Shown here piece after piece: positions 1-5,179 of a stretch of DNA of 6,953 nt (its first letter is position 1; the number at the start of each line of letters is the position of its first letter). Source of the stretch: Actinomycetales bacterium (GTDB lineage: Bacteria; Actinomycetota; Actinomycetes; S36-B12); NCBI GenBank assembly GCA_017849335.1, contig JAFIHP010000231.1, positions 1 to 6,953 of the forward strand, given 5' to 3'. A program made the position numbers and the translations under genes. The notes under the pieces are model-generated. The model was not told the origin of the DNA. It did no database searches and was given only the letters and a program-made list of their open reading frames with translations.

Positions 1-16
1 CCAGGTCCGGACCTGG
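1..16. repeat. Perfect 16-bp palindrome downstream of erpA
   Basis: CCAGGTCCGGACCTGG is identical to its own reverse complement. As RNA it could fold into a 6-bp stem with a CCGG loop. It lies 47 bases past the stop codon of the minus-strand erpA gene. It could be part of a transcription terminator or a protein-binding site, but there is no T-run and the window ends here, so the role is open. A second, shorter inverted repeat (GCAGG-GA-CCTGC) sits at 51-62 and repeats the GGACCTG half-site. Confidence 0.4.
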
Positions 17-62
17 TCGCCCTCGCGGTCTGCGCGCGGACATCGTCAGCGCAGGGACCTGC

Positions 63-425
63 TCAGTGGAAGGAGTCGCCGCAGGCGCACGAGCCGGTGG
101 CGTTGGGGTTGTCGATCGTGAAGCCCTGCTTCTCGATCGTGTCGACGAAGTCGATCGTGGCACCGGTGAGGTACGGAGCGCTCATCCGGTCGGTGACCAC
201 GCCGACGCCACCGAAGTCCTTGACCACGTCGCCGTCGAGGCTGCGGTCGTCGAAGAACAGCTGGTAGCGCAGCCCGGAGCATCCGCCCGGCTGGACGGCC
301 ACGCGGAGCGCGAGGTCGTCGCGACCCTCGGCGTCGAGCAGCGAGCGCACCTTGTCCGCCGCCACCTCCGTGAGGATGATGCCGTCGGTGACCGGAGCCT
401 CGGTGATGGAGATGTCGGCCGACAT
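63..425 (-). CDS. erpA: Iron-sulfur cluster insertion/carrier protein, HesB/IscA/ErpA family
   Basis: A-type carrier that receives Fe-S clusters in the cytoplasm and hands them to apo-enzymes. The product is 120 residues, the usual family length. The three conserved cysteines are visible: one in QPGGCSGLRY (C49) and two in the C-terminal GSCACGDSF (C113, C115). The ATG at 425 is preceded by GAAGGGA five bases upstream and gives the typical N-terminus with ITEAPVTDGIILTEVAADKV. The frame stays open far upstream to 782, but that extension runs across the intergenic region into nadA and is not family-like. An in-frame GTG at 467-469 marks a leader segment shared with pspA. The gene is divergent from nadA, whose product needs a [4Fe-4S] cluster. 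ErpA, IscA and HesB cannot be told apart reliably by eye; erpA is the conventional name in actinobacteria. Confidence 0.93.
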   Translation of the reverse strand: MSADISITEAPVTDGIILTEVAADKVRSLLDAEGRDDLALRVAVQPGGCSGLRYQLFFDDRSLDGDVVKDFGGVGVVTDRMSAPYLTGATIDFVDTIEKQGFTIDNPNATGSCACGDSFH

Positions 426-438
426 GGGGATCCCTTCG

Positions 439-469
439 CTTCGTCGCGGCCCGGTCGGGCCGTCCACCT
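439..469 (-). repeat. 5' leader blocks shared with pspA (copy 1, erpA)
   Basis: Read on the minus strand, this leader contains AGGTGGACGGC (469-459) and then CGCGACGAAG (448-439), followed by the GAAGGGA ribosome binding site and the ATG of erpA. The same two blocks occur in the same order ahead of pspA (4054-4033), separated there by 1 base rather than 10. In both genes the GTG inside the first block is in frame with the start codon. It may be an RNA-level regulatory element or a trace of shared ancestry of the two leaders. Confidence 0.55.
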
Positions 470-513
470 GATGGCGGCAACCGCGTCCGGTCCGCCGGTA
501 TTCCCCGGACAGT

Positions 514-525
514 GTCACATGCGAC
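514..525. promoter_or_regulatory. Imperfect palindrome in the erpA-nadA divergent region
   Basis: GTCACATGCGAC is a 12-bp inverted repeat with five of six pairs matching around a CATG centre. It lies roughly midway between the two divergent start codons (425 and 586). This position would suit an operator shared by both genes. I do not recognise the motif as that of a particular regulator, and short palindromes are common in GC-rich DNA. Confidence 0.25.
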
Positions 526-573
526 CGGCTCCCGGCGCGAGCACGCCGGGGCAGCGGCGTCGCCGACGGGGTG

Positions 574-579
574 CACAAT
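574..579 (+). promoter_or_regulatory. Putative -10 box of nadA (leaderless transcript)
   Basis: CACAAT matches TATAAT at four of six positions and is preceded by TG. It ends 6 bases before the nadA ATG, so transcription starting about 7 bases downstream would begin at the A of the start codon itself. No purine-rich ribosome binding site precedes the ATG. Leaderless starts of this layout are common in actinobacteria. No convincing -35 box is visible. Confidence 0.5.
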
Positions 580-585
580 TGACGA

Positions 586-1797
586 ATGGCTGACTCCGCC
601 GGGACGGTTGCCTTCGTCGACCCCGAGCCCACTCCGCTGGCCCTGCTCCTCCTGGGCCACGGCTCAGACCCGGACAGCGAACGCGGCGTCGACTGCCCGG
701 GCACCCTGCCCGCGCCATCGGACCCCGGCCTGGTCGAGCGCGCTCGGGCGGCGAAGGACGCCCTGGGCGACCGGGTGTTCATTCTGGGTCATCACTACCA
801 GCGCGACGAGGTCATCGCGTTCGCCGACGTCACCGGCGACTCCTTCAAGCTCGCGCAGCAGGCCGCGGCGCACCCCGAGGCCGACTACATCGTCTTCTGC
901 GGCGTCCACTTCATGGCCGAGAGCGCCGACATCCTGACGTCGAGCTCCCAGCAGGTCGTCCTCCCCGACCTCGCCGCGGGCTGCTCTATGGCCGACATGG
1001 CCGAGATCTCGCAGGTCGAGGAGTGCTGGCGGGTCCTGCAGGAGGCCGGTGTCGCCGACGTCACCGTGCCGATCACGTACATGAACTCCACGGCCGCGAT
1101 CAAGGCGTTCACCGGCCGTCATGGCGGCGCGGTGTGCACGTCGAGCAACGCCGAGCGCAGCCTCGCCTGGGCGTTCGAGCAGGGTGAGAAGGTCCTGTTC
1201 CTGCCCGACCAGCACCTGGGCCGCAACACCGCGGTCCGCGATCTGGGGCTGTCCCTGGACGACTGCGTCGTCTACAACCCGAACAAGCCGAACGGCGGTC
1301 TCACCGCCGAGCAGCTCCGAGACGCCCGGATGATCCTGTGGCGCGGGCACTGCTCCGTGCACGGCCGGTTCACGCCGGACTGCGTCGACGAGGTGCGCGA
1401 GCGGATCCCCGGTGTCACGGTCATCGTGCATCCGGAGTGCCGGTACGACGTCGTCAAGAAGGCGGACGTCGTCGGTTCCACCGAGAAGATCATCGCGACG
1501 ATCTCCGCTGCGGCGCCCGGGACCGCGTGGGCCGTGGGCACCGAGCTGAACCTCGTCAAGCGGCTCGCGCTCGCGAACCCCGACAAGGAGATCGCCTACC
1601 TGGACCGCACGGTCTGCTACTGCTCGACGATGAACCGGATCGACCTCCCGCACCTGGTCTGGGCGCTGGAGTCCCTCGTCGCGGGCACGGTCGTGAACCG
1701 CATCGAGGTCGATCCGGACACCGCCCACTGGGCGCGGGTCGCGCTCGACCGGATGCTCGCCCTCCCGGGCGTCTCGACGGCCGCCAAGCCCGACTGA
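586..1797 (+). CDS. nadA: Quinolinate synthase NadA
   Basis: Condenses iminoaspartate with dihydroxyacetone phosphate to quinolinate, a step of de novo NAD synthesis, using a [4Fe-4S] cluster in the cytoplasm. The 403-residue product has the family landmarks in order: GHHYQRDEV (68-76), DVTGDSFKLA (81-90), the first cluster cysteine in FCGVHFMAE (C105), YMNSTAAIK (165-173), the second in VCTSSNAE (C184), LPDQHLGRNTA (206-216), HPECRYD (282-288), and CYCSTMNR with the CxxM cysteine (C346). It begins with the LLLLGHGSDP-type extension typical of actinobacterial NadA. The ATG at 586 sits just behind a -10-like CACAAT, so the mRNA is probably leaderless. nadB and nadC are not adjacent on the right side, where the next gene is convergent. 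Its neighbour erpA may help supply its cluster. Confidence 0.97.
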   Translation: MADSAGTVAFVDPEPTPLALLLLGHGSDPDSERGVDCPGTLPAPSDPGLVERARAAKDALGDRVFILGHHYQRDEVIAFADVTGDSFKLAQQAAAHPEADYIVFCGVHFMAESADILTSSSQQVVLPDLAAGCSMADMAEISQVEECWRVLQEAGVADVTVPITYMNSTAAIKAFTGRHGGAVCTSSNAERSLAWAFEQGEKVLFLPDQHLGRNTAVRDLGLSLDDCVVYNPNKPNGGLTAEQLRDARMILWRGHCSVHGRFTPDCVDEVRERIPGVTVIVHPECRYDVVKKADVVGSTEKIIATISAAAPGTAWAVGTELNLVKRLALANPDKEIAYLDRTVCYCSTMNRIDLPHLVWALESLVAGTVVNRIEVDPDTAHWARVALDRMLALPGVSTAAKPD

Positions 1798-1800
1798 CCC

Positions 1801-1815
1801 CCCGCACAAGGCGGG
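1801..1815. terminator. Short hairpin between convergent nadA and pspAB
   Basis: CCCGC-ACAAG-GCGGG forms a 5-bp all-GC stem in the 18-bp gap between the nadA stop codon and the pspAB stop codon. It could stop transcription from both sides. There is no T-run on either strand, so it would have to be a stem-only terminator. Convergent placement is the main support. Confidence 0.35.
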
Positions 1816-2385
1816 CTACAGGCCTGGAGCACCCCAGATCGCGAACCAGCGGGACAGGTCCGCCTCCAGCGGGAGCTCTCCGGCGAGCAGGTCGCGGACC
1901 CGCAGCTCGAGCACGTTGTCCCGCTGCTGTGCTCCGGCGGGCGCGAAGGGATAGAACGTGCCCCGCTTGTAGAGGTAGACCATCGCCAGGGATGCGTGGT
2001 CTGGCCCGGTGAAGGACGCGTGCGAGCACAGCAGCTGCGGGCCGAAGCCGGCCTCCACCAGGGAGGTGTTGACCGCGTGGAGGTCCGTCACCACCGACGC
2101 GAGGTCCGCAGGCGTGGTCGTGACCACCAGCCAGGTGAACCCGAACTCGTCGGCGGCGACCTCGACCGGCGGTCCGCCGTCCGCGTCGAGCAGCCGGCGG
2201 ACCTCGTCCTCGACGTCCGCGAAGGCCCGGCCCTCCGGAGCGCGGAACGCGACGGCCCCTCGGCCCGTCGGCAGCTGGTCCAGGCTCACCTGCAGCGTGA
2301 TCGCGGCGCTGGGCAGCGCGAACAGCGCGTCGAGGTTCGGCCCGACCGGCTTGCGTCGGCCGAGGATCGCGTCGAACAGCCCCAC
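1816..2385 (-). CDS. pspAB: PspA-associated protein PspAB
   Basis: Actinobacterial protein of unknown biochemical role that is encoded with PspA and HtpX and presumed to act in envelope stress. The 189-residue product begins MGLFDAILGRRKPVGPNLDALF and continues LPSAAITLQ, which I recognise as the family N-terminus. Later conserved-looking stretches are FTWLVVTT (83-90), SLAMVYLYKRGTFYPFAP (132-149) and a C-terminal FAIWGAPGL. It has no signal peptide or membrane segment and so should be cytoplasmic. The start is a GTG at 2385, only 2 bases after the htpX stop codon. With only a weak GGCGAG-like site upstream, translation is probably coupled to htpX. It is the last gene of the pspA-htpX-pspAB operon. 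Confidence 0.87.
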   Translation of the reverse strand: MGLFDAILGRRKPVGPNLDALFALPSAAITLQVSLDQLPTGRGAVAFRAPEGRAFADVEDEVRRLLDADGGPPVEVAADEFGFTWLVVTTTPADLASVVTDLHAVNTSLVEAGFGPQLLCSHASFTGPDHASLAMVYLYKRGTFYPFAPAGAQQRDNVLELRVRDLLAGELPLEADLSRWFAIWGAPGL

Positions 2386-2387
2386 GA

Positions 2388-3290
2388 CTAGCGCTCGCCG
2401 AGCTGCGCCTGGATGCGGGCCAGCTGCTCCAGCCGCTTCTCCAGCGACGGGTGCGTCGCGAAGATGGTGGCCAGGTCGATCCCCTTGCGACCGCCGATGG
2501 CAGGCGCGAACGCGAAGGCGCTGACCGGCTCCATCTGGCGCAGGTCACGCGTGGGGATGGTCGCCATCTCTCCGGAGATCTTCTGCAGCGCGCGGGCCAG
2601 GGCGGACGGCTTGCCGGTGAGCAGGGCGGCGCCGCGGTCGGCTCCGAGCTCCCGGTACCGGGACAGGGCCCGCATGAGGATGAACGACAGGAAGTACACG
2701 ACGACGCTGACGATCGTCACGGCGAAGACCATGATCGCGACGTTGTTGTCGCGGTTGCGACCCATCGTGCCCCACATCGCGCTGCGCATCATGAAGCCGG
2801 CGAGGATCGCCGTGAACGACGCGACGGCCATGACGGTGACGTCGCGGTGGGCAACGTGCGACAGCTCGTGCGCGAGCACCCCTTCGAGCTCCTCGGCATC
2901 GAGGCGCTTGAGGATCCCGGTCGTGACGACGACGACGGACCGCTTGGGCGATCGCCCCGTCGCGAAGGCGTTCGGCACGTCGGTGTCGGCGATACCCACG
3001 CGCGGCTTCGGCATGTCCGCCATGGCGCACACACGGTCGACGATGGCGTGCAGCTGAGGCGCCTGCTCCGGCGTCACGACGACGGCTCGCATCGAGCTCA
3101 TCGCCAGCGAGTCGGAGAACCACCACTGCCCGAACAGCAGGCCGGCGGACAGGACGAGGACGAACCAGGCATTGACCCCGATCGCGATCAGCACCGCCGC
3201 CAGGACGACGTACAGCAGGCCGAGCCCGAACAGCGTCCCGACCATGCGGGCCGACAGCCCACGGTCGGATCCGTAGCGCGTGCGCGCCAT
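2388..3290 (-). CDS. htpX: Membrane zinc metalloprotease HtpX (M48 family)
   Basis: Membrane-embedded protease that degrades misfolded or damaged membrane proteins. The 300-residue product has two hydrophobic helices near the N-terminus (about 15-39 and 41-56), the zinc motif HELSH (141-145, catalytic E142), further hydrophobic segments at about 153-170 and 184-207, and the third zinc ligand in SRYRELGAD (E214). The C-terminal ATHPSLEKRLEQL (278-290) is typical of the family. The ATG at 3290 follows a GAGGG site (8-base spacing) that lies within the last codons of pspA, so the two genes are closely linked, with 3 bases between the pspA stop and this start. All catalytic residues are present, and the length fits the roughly 290-residue family norm. 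Confidence 0.95.
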   Translation of the reverse strand: MARTRYGSDRGLSARMVGTLFGLGLLYVVLAAVLIAIGVNAWFVLVLSAGLLFGQWWFSDSLAMSSMRAVVVTPEQAPQLHAIVDRVCAMADMPKPRVGIADTDVPNAFATGRSPKRSVVVVTTGILKRLDAEELEGVLAHELSHVAHRDVTVMAVASFTAILAGFMMRSAMWGTMGRNRDNNVAIMVFAVTIVSVVVYFLSFILMRALSRYRELGADRGAALLTGKPSALARALQKISGEMATIPTRDLRQMEPVSAFAFAPAIGGRKGIDLATIFATHPSLEKRLEQLARIQAQLGER

Positions 3291-3293
3291 GAC

Positions 3294-4022
3294 TTAACCC
3301 TCGATCTGCGGCTTCTGCTCGCTCGGTCCGAGCTCGCGCTTCATCGCCTCCAGCTGGGCGTTGACGTCGTTCTCGCTGGCCATCCGCTCGAGCTCGACGG
3401 TGAGGCTGTCCTTGCCCATGCCGCTGGCGTCGGACAGAGCGCCGGACGCCACCAGCTCGTCGATGGCACCCGCACGCGCCTGCATCTGCGCCGTCTTGTC
3501 CTCGGCCCGCTGGACCGCGAGGCCGACGTCACCGAGCTCGCTGGAGATGCCGGCGAAGGCCTCGTTGATCTTCGTCTGCGCCTCGGCCGCCGAGTACGTC
3601 GCCTTGATCGTCTCCTTCTTCGTACGGAAGGACTCGACCTTGGTCTGCAGCTGGGAAGCCGCCGCCGTCAGCTTCTCCTCCTGGTCCTGCAACGTGGCGA
3701 GCTGCGTCTGCAGGTCAGCGATCTGCTGGTGCAGACCGCTGCGCCGGGTCAGCGCCTCGCGGGCGAGGTCCTCGCGCCCGCCGGCCAGCGCCGCACGCGC
3801 CTGCTCCTCGAGCTTCGCCTCCTGCTGGGCCAGGCTCTGGATCTGCAGCTCCAGCCGCTTGCGGCTCGTGGCCACGTCGGCGACTCCGCGACGAACCTTC
3901 TGCAGCAGCTCCAGCTGCTTCTCGTACGAGTAGTCGAGCGTCTGCCGGGGGTCCTCGGCCTTGTCCAGGGCGGCGTTGGCCTTGGAGTTGAAGATCAGCT
4001 TGAAGCGCTGCCACAGGCCCAT
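3294..4022 (-). CDS. pspA: Phage shock protein A (PspA/IM30/Vipp1 family)
   Basis: Peripheral inner-membrane protein of the ESCRT-III-like PspA/Vipp1 family, which assembles on damaged membrane and protects its integrity. The 242-residue product starts MGLWQRFKLIFNSKANAALD with an amphipathic membrane-binding helix, then has AEDPRQTLDYSYEKQLELLQ (22-41) and a long coiled coil (about 25-180) rich in Gln, Glu, Lys and Arg. A less ordered segment and a short C-terminal helix (about 205-232) follow. The chosen ATG at 4022 has GAAGGGA seven bases upstream. An in-frame GTG at 4052 would add 10 residues but has no ribosome binding site and would displace the amphipathic helix from the N-terminus. 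It is first gene of the operon with htpX and pspAB; no pspAA lies between pspA and htpX. Confidence 0.95.
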   Translation of the reverse strand: MGLWQRFKLIFNSKANAALDKAEDPRQTLDYSYEKQLELLQKVRRGVADVATSRKRLELQIQSLAQQEAKLEEQARAALAGGREDLAREALTRRSGLHQQIADLQTQLATLQDQEEKLTAAASQLQTKVESFRTKKETIKATYSAAEAQTKINEAFAGISSELGDVGLAVQRAEDKTAQMQARAGAIDELVASGALSDASGMGKDSLTVELERMASENDVNAQLEAMKRELGPSEQKPQIEG

Positions 4023-4032
4023 CGAGGGTTCC

Positions 4033-4054
4033 CTTCGTCGCGTGCCGTCCACCT
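4033..4054 (-). repeat. 5' leader blocks shared with erpA (copy 2, pspA)
   Basis: On the minus strand the pspA leader reads AGGTGGACGGC (4054-4044), one base, CGCGACGAAG (4042-4033), then completes the GAAGGGA ribosome binding site (4036-4030). Both blocks are identical to the erpA leader at 469-439. The element lies directly after the pspA -10 box and so should be at the very 5' end of the mRNA. Confidence 0.55.
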
Positions 4055-4060
4055 AGCGTA
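4055..4060 (-). promoter_or_regulatory. Putative -10 box of the pspA operon
   Basis: TACGCT on the minus strand fits the actinobacterial TAnnnT pattern. A transcript starting about 7 bases later would have a leader of roughly 25 bases containing the GAAGGGA ribosome binding site. No clear -35 box is seen, so a sigma factor with different -35 needs, or an activator, is possible. Confidence 0.4.
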
Positions 4061-4098
4061 ACGGGGACACGAGGGACCACGGCCCGCGAGCGACCGAC

Positions 4099-4104
4099 TA
4101 GGCT
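4099..4104 (+). promoter_or_regulatory. Putative -10 box of the DUF3043 gene (leaderless transcript)
   Basis: TAGGCT fits TAnnnT and ends 8 bases before the GTG start at 4113. The sequence between is pyrimidine-rich (CGCTCCTC) and has no ribosome binding site, so transcription probably starts at or just before the start codon. It faces away from the pspA -10 box about 40 bp to the left. Confidence 0.5.
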
Positions 4105-4112
4105 CGCTCCTC

Positions 4113-4712
4113 GTGTTCGGTCGCAAGTCGTCCCCCGCCCCTGACGAGTCTCCCGCCACGCCCGTCGACGCGCACGACCCGACGTCGCCCAAGGGTCGTC
4201 CGACCCCGTCGCGCCGGGAGGCAGAGCAGGCGCGCAAGCAGCGTCTGACGATCCCGAAGGATCCGAAGGAGGCGAAGAAGGCCTCCCGCGACCGCGAGCG
4301 TGAGGAGCGCGCCCGTCGCCGCGCCGGGATGATGGCCGGAGACCCGCGCTACCTGCCCGCGCGCGACCAGGGCGCCGGCAAGGCATTCACCCGCGACTTC
4401 GTCGACTCCCGCGTCACGCTGGCCGAGTACTTCATCTTCGTGGCGATCGGCGTGCTCCTGCTCGGCTTCATCCGCAACCCGGCCGTCCAGTCGCTCGTGT
4501 CCCTCGCCTTCTTCGCGTTCACGGCGATCATCGCGATCGACACGGTGATCTTGCTGTTCACGCTGAACCGGCGTGCCAAGGCCGCCTTCCCCGACCCGGC
4601 CGACCGCAAGGGGATCACGCTCTACGCGGCGCTCCGCACGCTGCAGATGCGCCGGCTGCGACTGCCACCGCCGCGCGTACGCCGCGGTGGCCGCCCGATC
4701 GAGAAGGGCTGA
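4113..4712 (+). CDS. DUF3043 domain-containing membrane protein
   Basis: An actinobacterial membrane protein of unknown function. The 199-residue product has a charged cytoplasmic-looking N-terminal region with the family signature GRPTPSRREAEQARKQRL (28-45) and a Lys/Arg/Glu-rich helix (about 47-72). Then come DPRYLPARDQG (77-87) and FTRDFVDSR (92-100), followed by two hydrophobic helices (about 105-120 and 126-151) and a basic C-terminal tail. It starts at a GTG behind a TAnnnT box with no ribosome binding site, so it is probably leaderless. It is divergent from pspA, with only 90 bp between start codons. A membrane-stress link is conceivable from this position alone, but nothing in the protein proves it. 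Confidence 0.88.
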   Translation: MFGRKSSPAPDESPATPVDAHDPTSPKGRPTPSRREAEQARKQRLTIPKDPKEAKKASRDREREERARRRAGMMAGDPRYLPARDQGAGKAFTRDFVDSRVTLAEYFIFVAIGVLLLGFIRNPAVQSLVSLAFFAFTAIIAIDTVILLFTLNRRAKAAFPDPADRKGITLYAALRTLQMRRLRLPPPRVRRGGRPIEKG

Positions 4713-4718
4713 GCCCCC

Positions 4719-4919
4719 GTGCCGTGGACCTGGGCCTTCGAGCCCGCCGATCCCGCGAAACCAGTCGACCCGCCGGTCTCCCAGGAGTTCCCCACGCAGG
4801 CGGACGCCGAGACCTGGCTCGGCGAGAGCTGGCGCGAGCTGCGGGCGGACGGCGTCACGGCGGTGACGCTGCTCGAGGAGGAGCGCGTCGTCTACGGCCC
4901 CATGCCGCTGGACGCCTGA
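4719..4919 (+). CDS. Small conserved hypothetical protein (66 aa)
   Basis: I do not know a function for it. The 66-residue product begins MPWTWAFEPADP, has a charged middle (FPTQADAETWLGESWRELRA, 24-43) and ends VTLLEEERVVYGPMPLDA. It has no signal peptide, membrane helix or cysteine, so it is probably a small soluble cytoplasmic protein. It resembles short hypothetical proteins I recall from other actinobacteria with the same W-x-W start and YGPM end. The GTG start at 4719 is 6 bases after the stop codon of the DUF3043 gene, and an AGAAGG site (4702-4707) lies about 11 bases upstream inside that gene. The two genes are therefore probably cotranscribed. Confidence 0.75.
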   Translation: MPWTWAFEPADPAKPVDPPVSQEFPTQADAETWLGESWRELRADGVTAVTLLEEERVVYGPMPLDA

Positions 4920-4920
4920 T

Positions 4921-4937
4921 CGGTCGGTCGACCACCG
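4921..4937 (+). terminator. Hairpin after the 66-aa gene
   Basis: CGGT-C-GG-TCGA-CC-ACCG forms a 6-bp stem with one bulged C and a TCGA loop, starting 2 bases after the stop codon of the small gene. A TTT run follows at 4942-4944. It separates the upstream gene pair from the riboswitch promoter. The stem is short, so it is at best a modest terminator. Confidence 0.35.
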
Positions 4938-4942
4938 CGGCT

Positions 4943-4972
4943 TTGACAGCACCGGTGGCCACGTGGTCGGAT
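4943..4972 (+). promoter_or_regulatory. Promoter of the riboswitch-controlled operon
   Basis: A perfect TTGACA -35 box (4943-4948) is followed after 18 bases by TCGGAT (4967-4972), a partial TAnnnT-type -10 box. Transcription would start near 4979-4981, about 10 bases before the first strand of the riboswitch P1 stem. This suits a housekeeping-sigma promoter with control exerted later by the RNA. Confidence 0.55.
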
Positions 4973-4990
4973 CGCGCACACAACTGAATC

Positions 4991-5090
4991 CACTCGTTCG
5001 ACGTCCAGGGGAAGTCCGGTTCGATTCCGGCGCTGTCCCGCAACCGTGATCCCCGCAAGGGGGAGTCGGAGCACCTGGCGAACGCGAGCG
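4991..5090 (+). ncRNA. Cobalamin (B12) riboswitch aptamer
   Basis: The core GGGGAAGTCCGG (5008-5019) and TTCCGG (5025-5030), the CTGTCCCGCAACCGTGA stretch (5033-5049) and the B12 box (5064-5079, AGTC...CACCTGGC) follow the order of the cobalamin riboswitch family. CCAGG (5005-5009) pairs with CCTGG (5074-5078). The outer stem pairs CTCGTTCG (4993-5000) with CGAACGCGAG (5079-5088), with a 2-base bulge. A TCCCC-GCAA-GGGGGA hairpin with a GNRA loop sits at 5050-5064. Adenosylcobalamin or another cobalamin would normally lower expression of the downstream genes. The form is compact, about 100 bases, without large optional arms. The exact ends are estimates. Confidence 0.87.
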
Positions 5091-5100
5091 GCTCCATCCG

Positions 5101-5173
5101 TCGAGGTAACGGGACGAGAGCTCAGGTCCTTCGGGACCCGCCGCCCTCGGTCCGGCACCGCTCCCACCCGAGG
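5101..5173 (+). promoter_or_regulatory. Riboswitch expression platform hiding the ribosome binding site
   Basis: CCTCGG (5145-5150) is the exact complement of CCGAGG (5168-5173), which contains the ribosome binding site of the next gene. The same CCTCG (5145-5149) can instead pair with CGAGG at 5102-5106, just past the aptamer. The two pairings exclude each other, as expected for a translational switch. Between them is a very stable hairpin, GGTCC-TTCG-GGACC (5125-5138), with a C(UUCG)G tetraloop. No T-run follows any hairpin, which favours control of translation over termination. Confidence 0.5.
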
Positions 5174-5179
5174 AATCGA

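Noticed and set aside
1..43. Possible minus-strand gene starting at the ATG at 43 (MSARRPRGRPGPDL...)
   Set aside because: Only 14 codons are in the window, there is no good ribosome binding site, and the sequence is basic and unrecognisable. A downstream gene may exist, but this start cannot be supported.
426..782. N-terminal extension of erpA to a start near 782
   Set aside because: It would overlap nadA and add about 119 residues not found in A-type carriers. The ATG at 425 has a good ribosome binding site.
664..1809. Long minus-strand open frame of 381 codons opposite nadA
   Set aside because: It is a shadow of nadA, with Arg/Asp/Gly-rich content and no recognisable domain.
4023..4052. 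Ten-residue N-terminal extension of PspA from the GTG at 4052
   Set aside because: The GTG lies only 2 bases after the probable -10 box, so it would probably not be in the mRNA. It would also bury the family's N-terminal amphipathic helix.
2451..4061. Long plus-strand open frame of 536 codons opposite htpX and pspA
   Set aside because: Its translation is low-complexity, rich in Arg, His, Asp and Leu, as expected for an antisense frame of GC-rich genes. The opposite strand encodes well-recognised HtpX and PspA.
5015..5030. tRNA T-arm-like TCCGGTTCGATTCCGG
   Set aside because: It looks like a tRNA T-stem and loop, but no acceptor stem, anticodon arm or CCA end surrounds it. The flanking sequence fits a cobalamin riboswitch.
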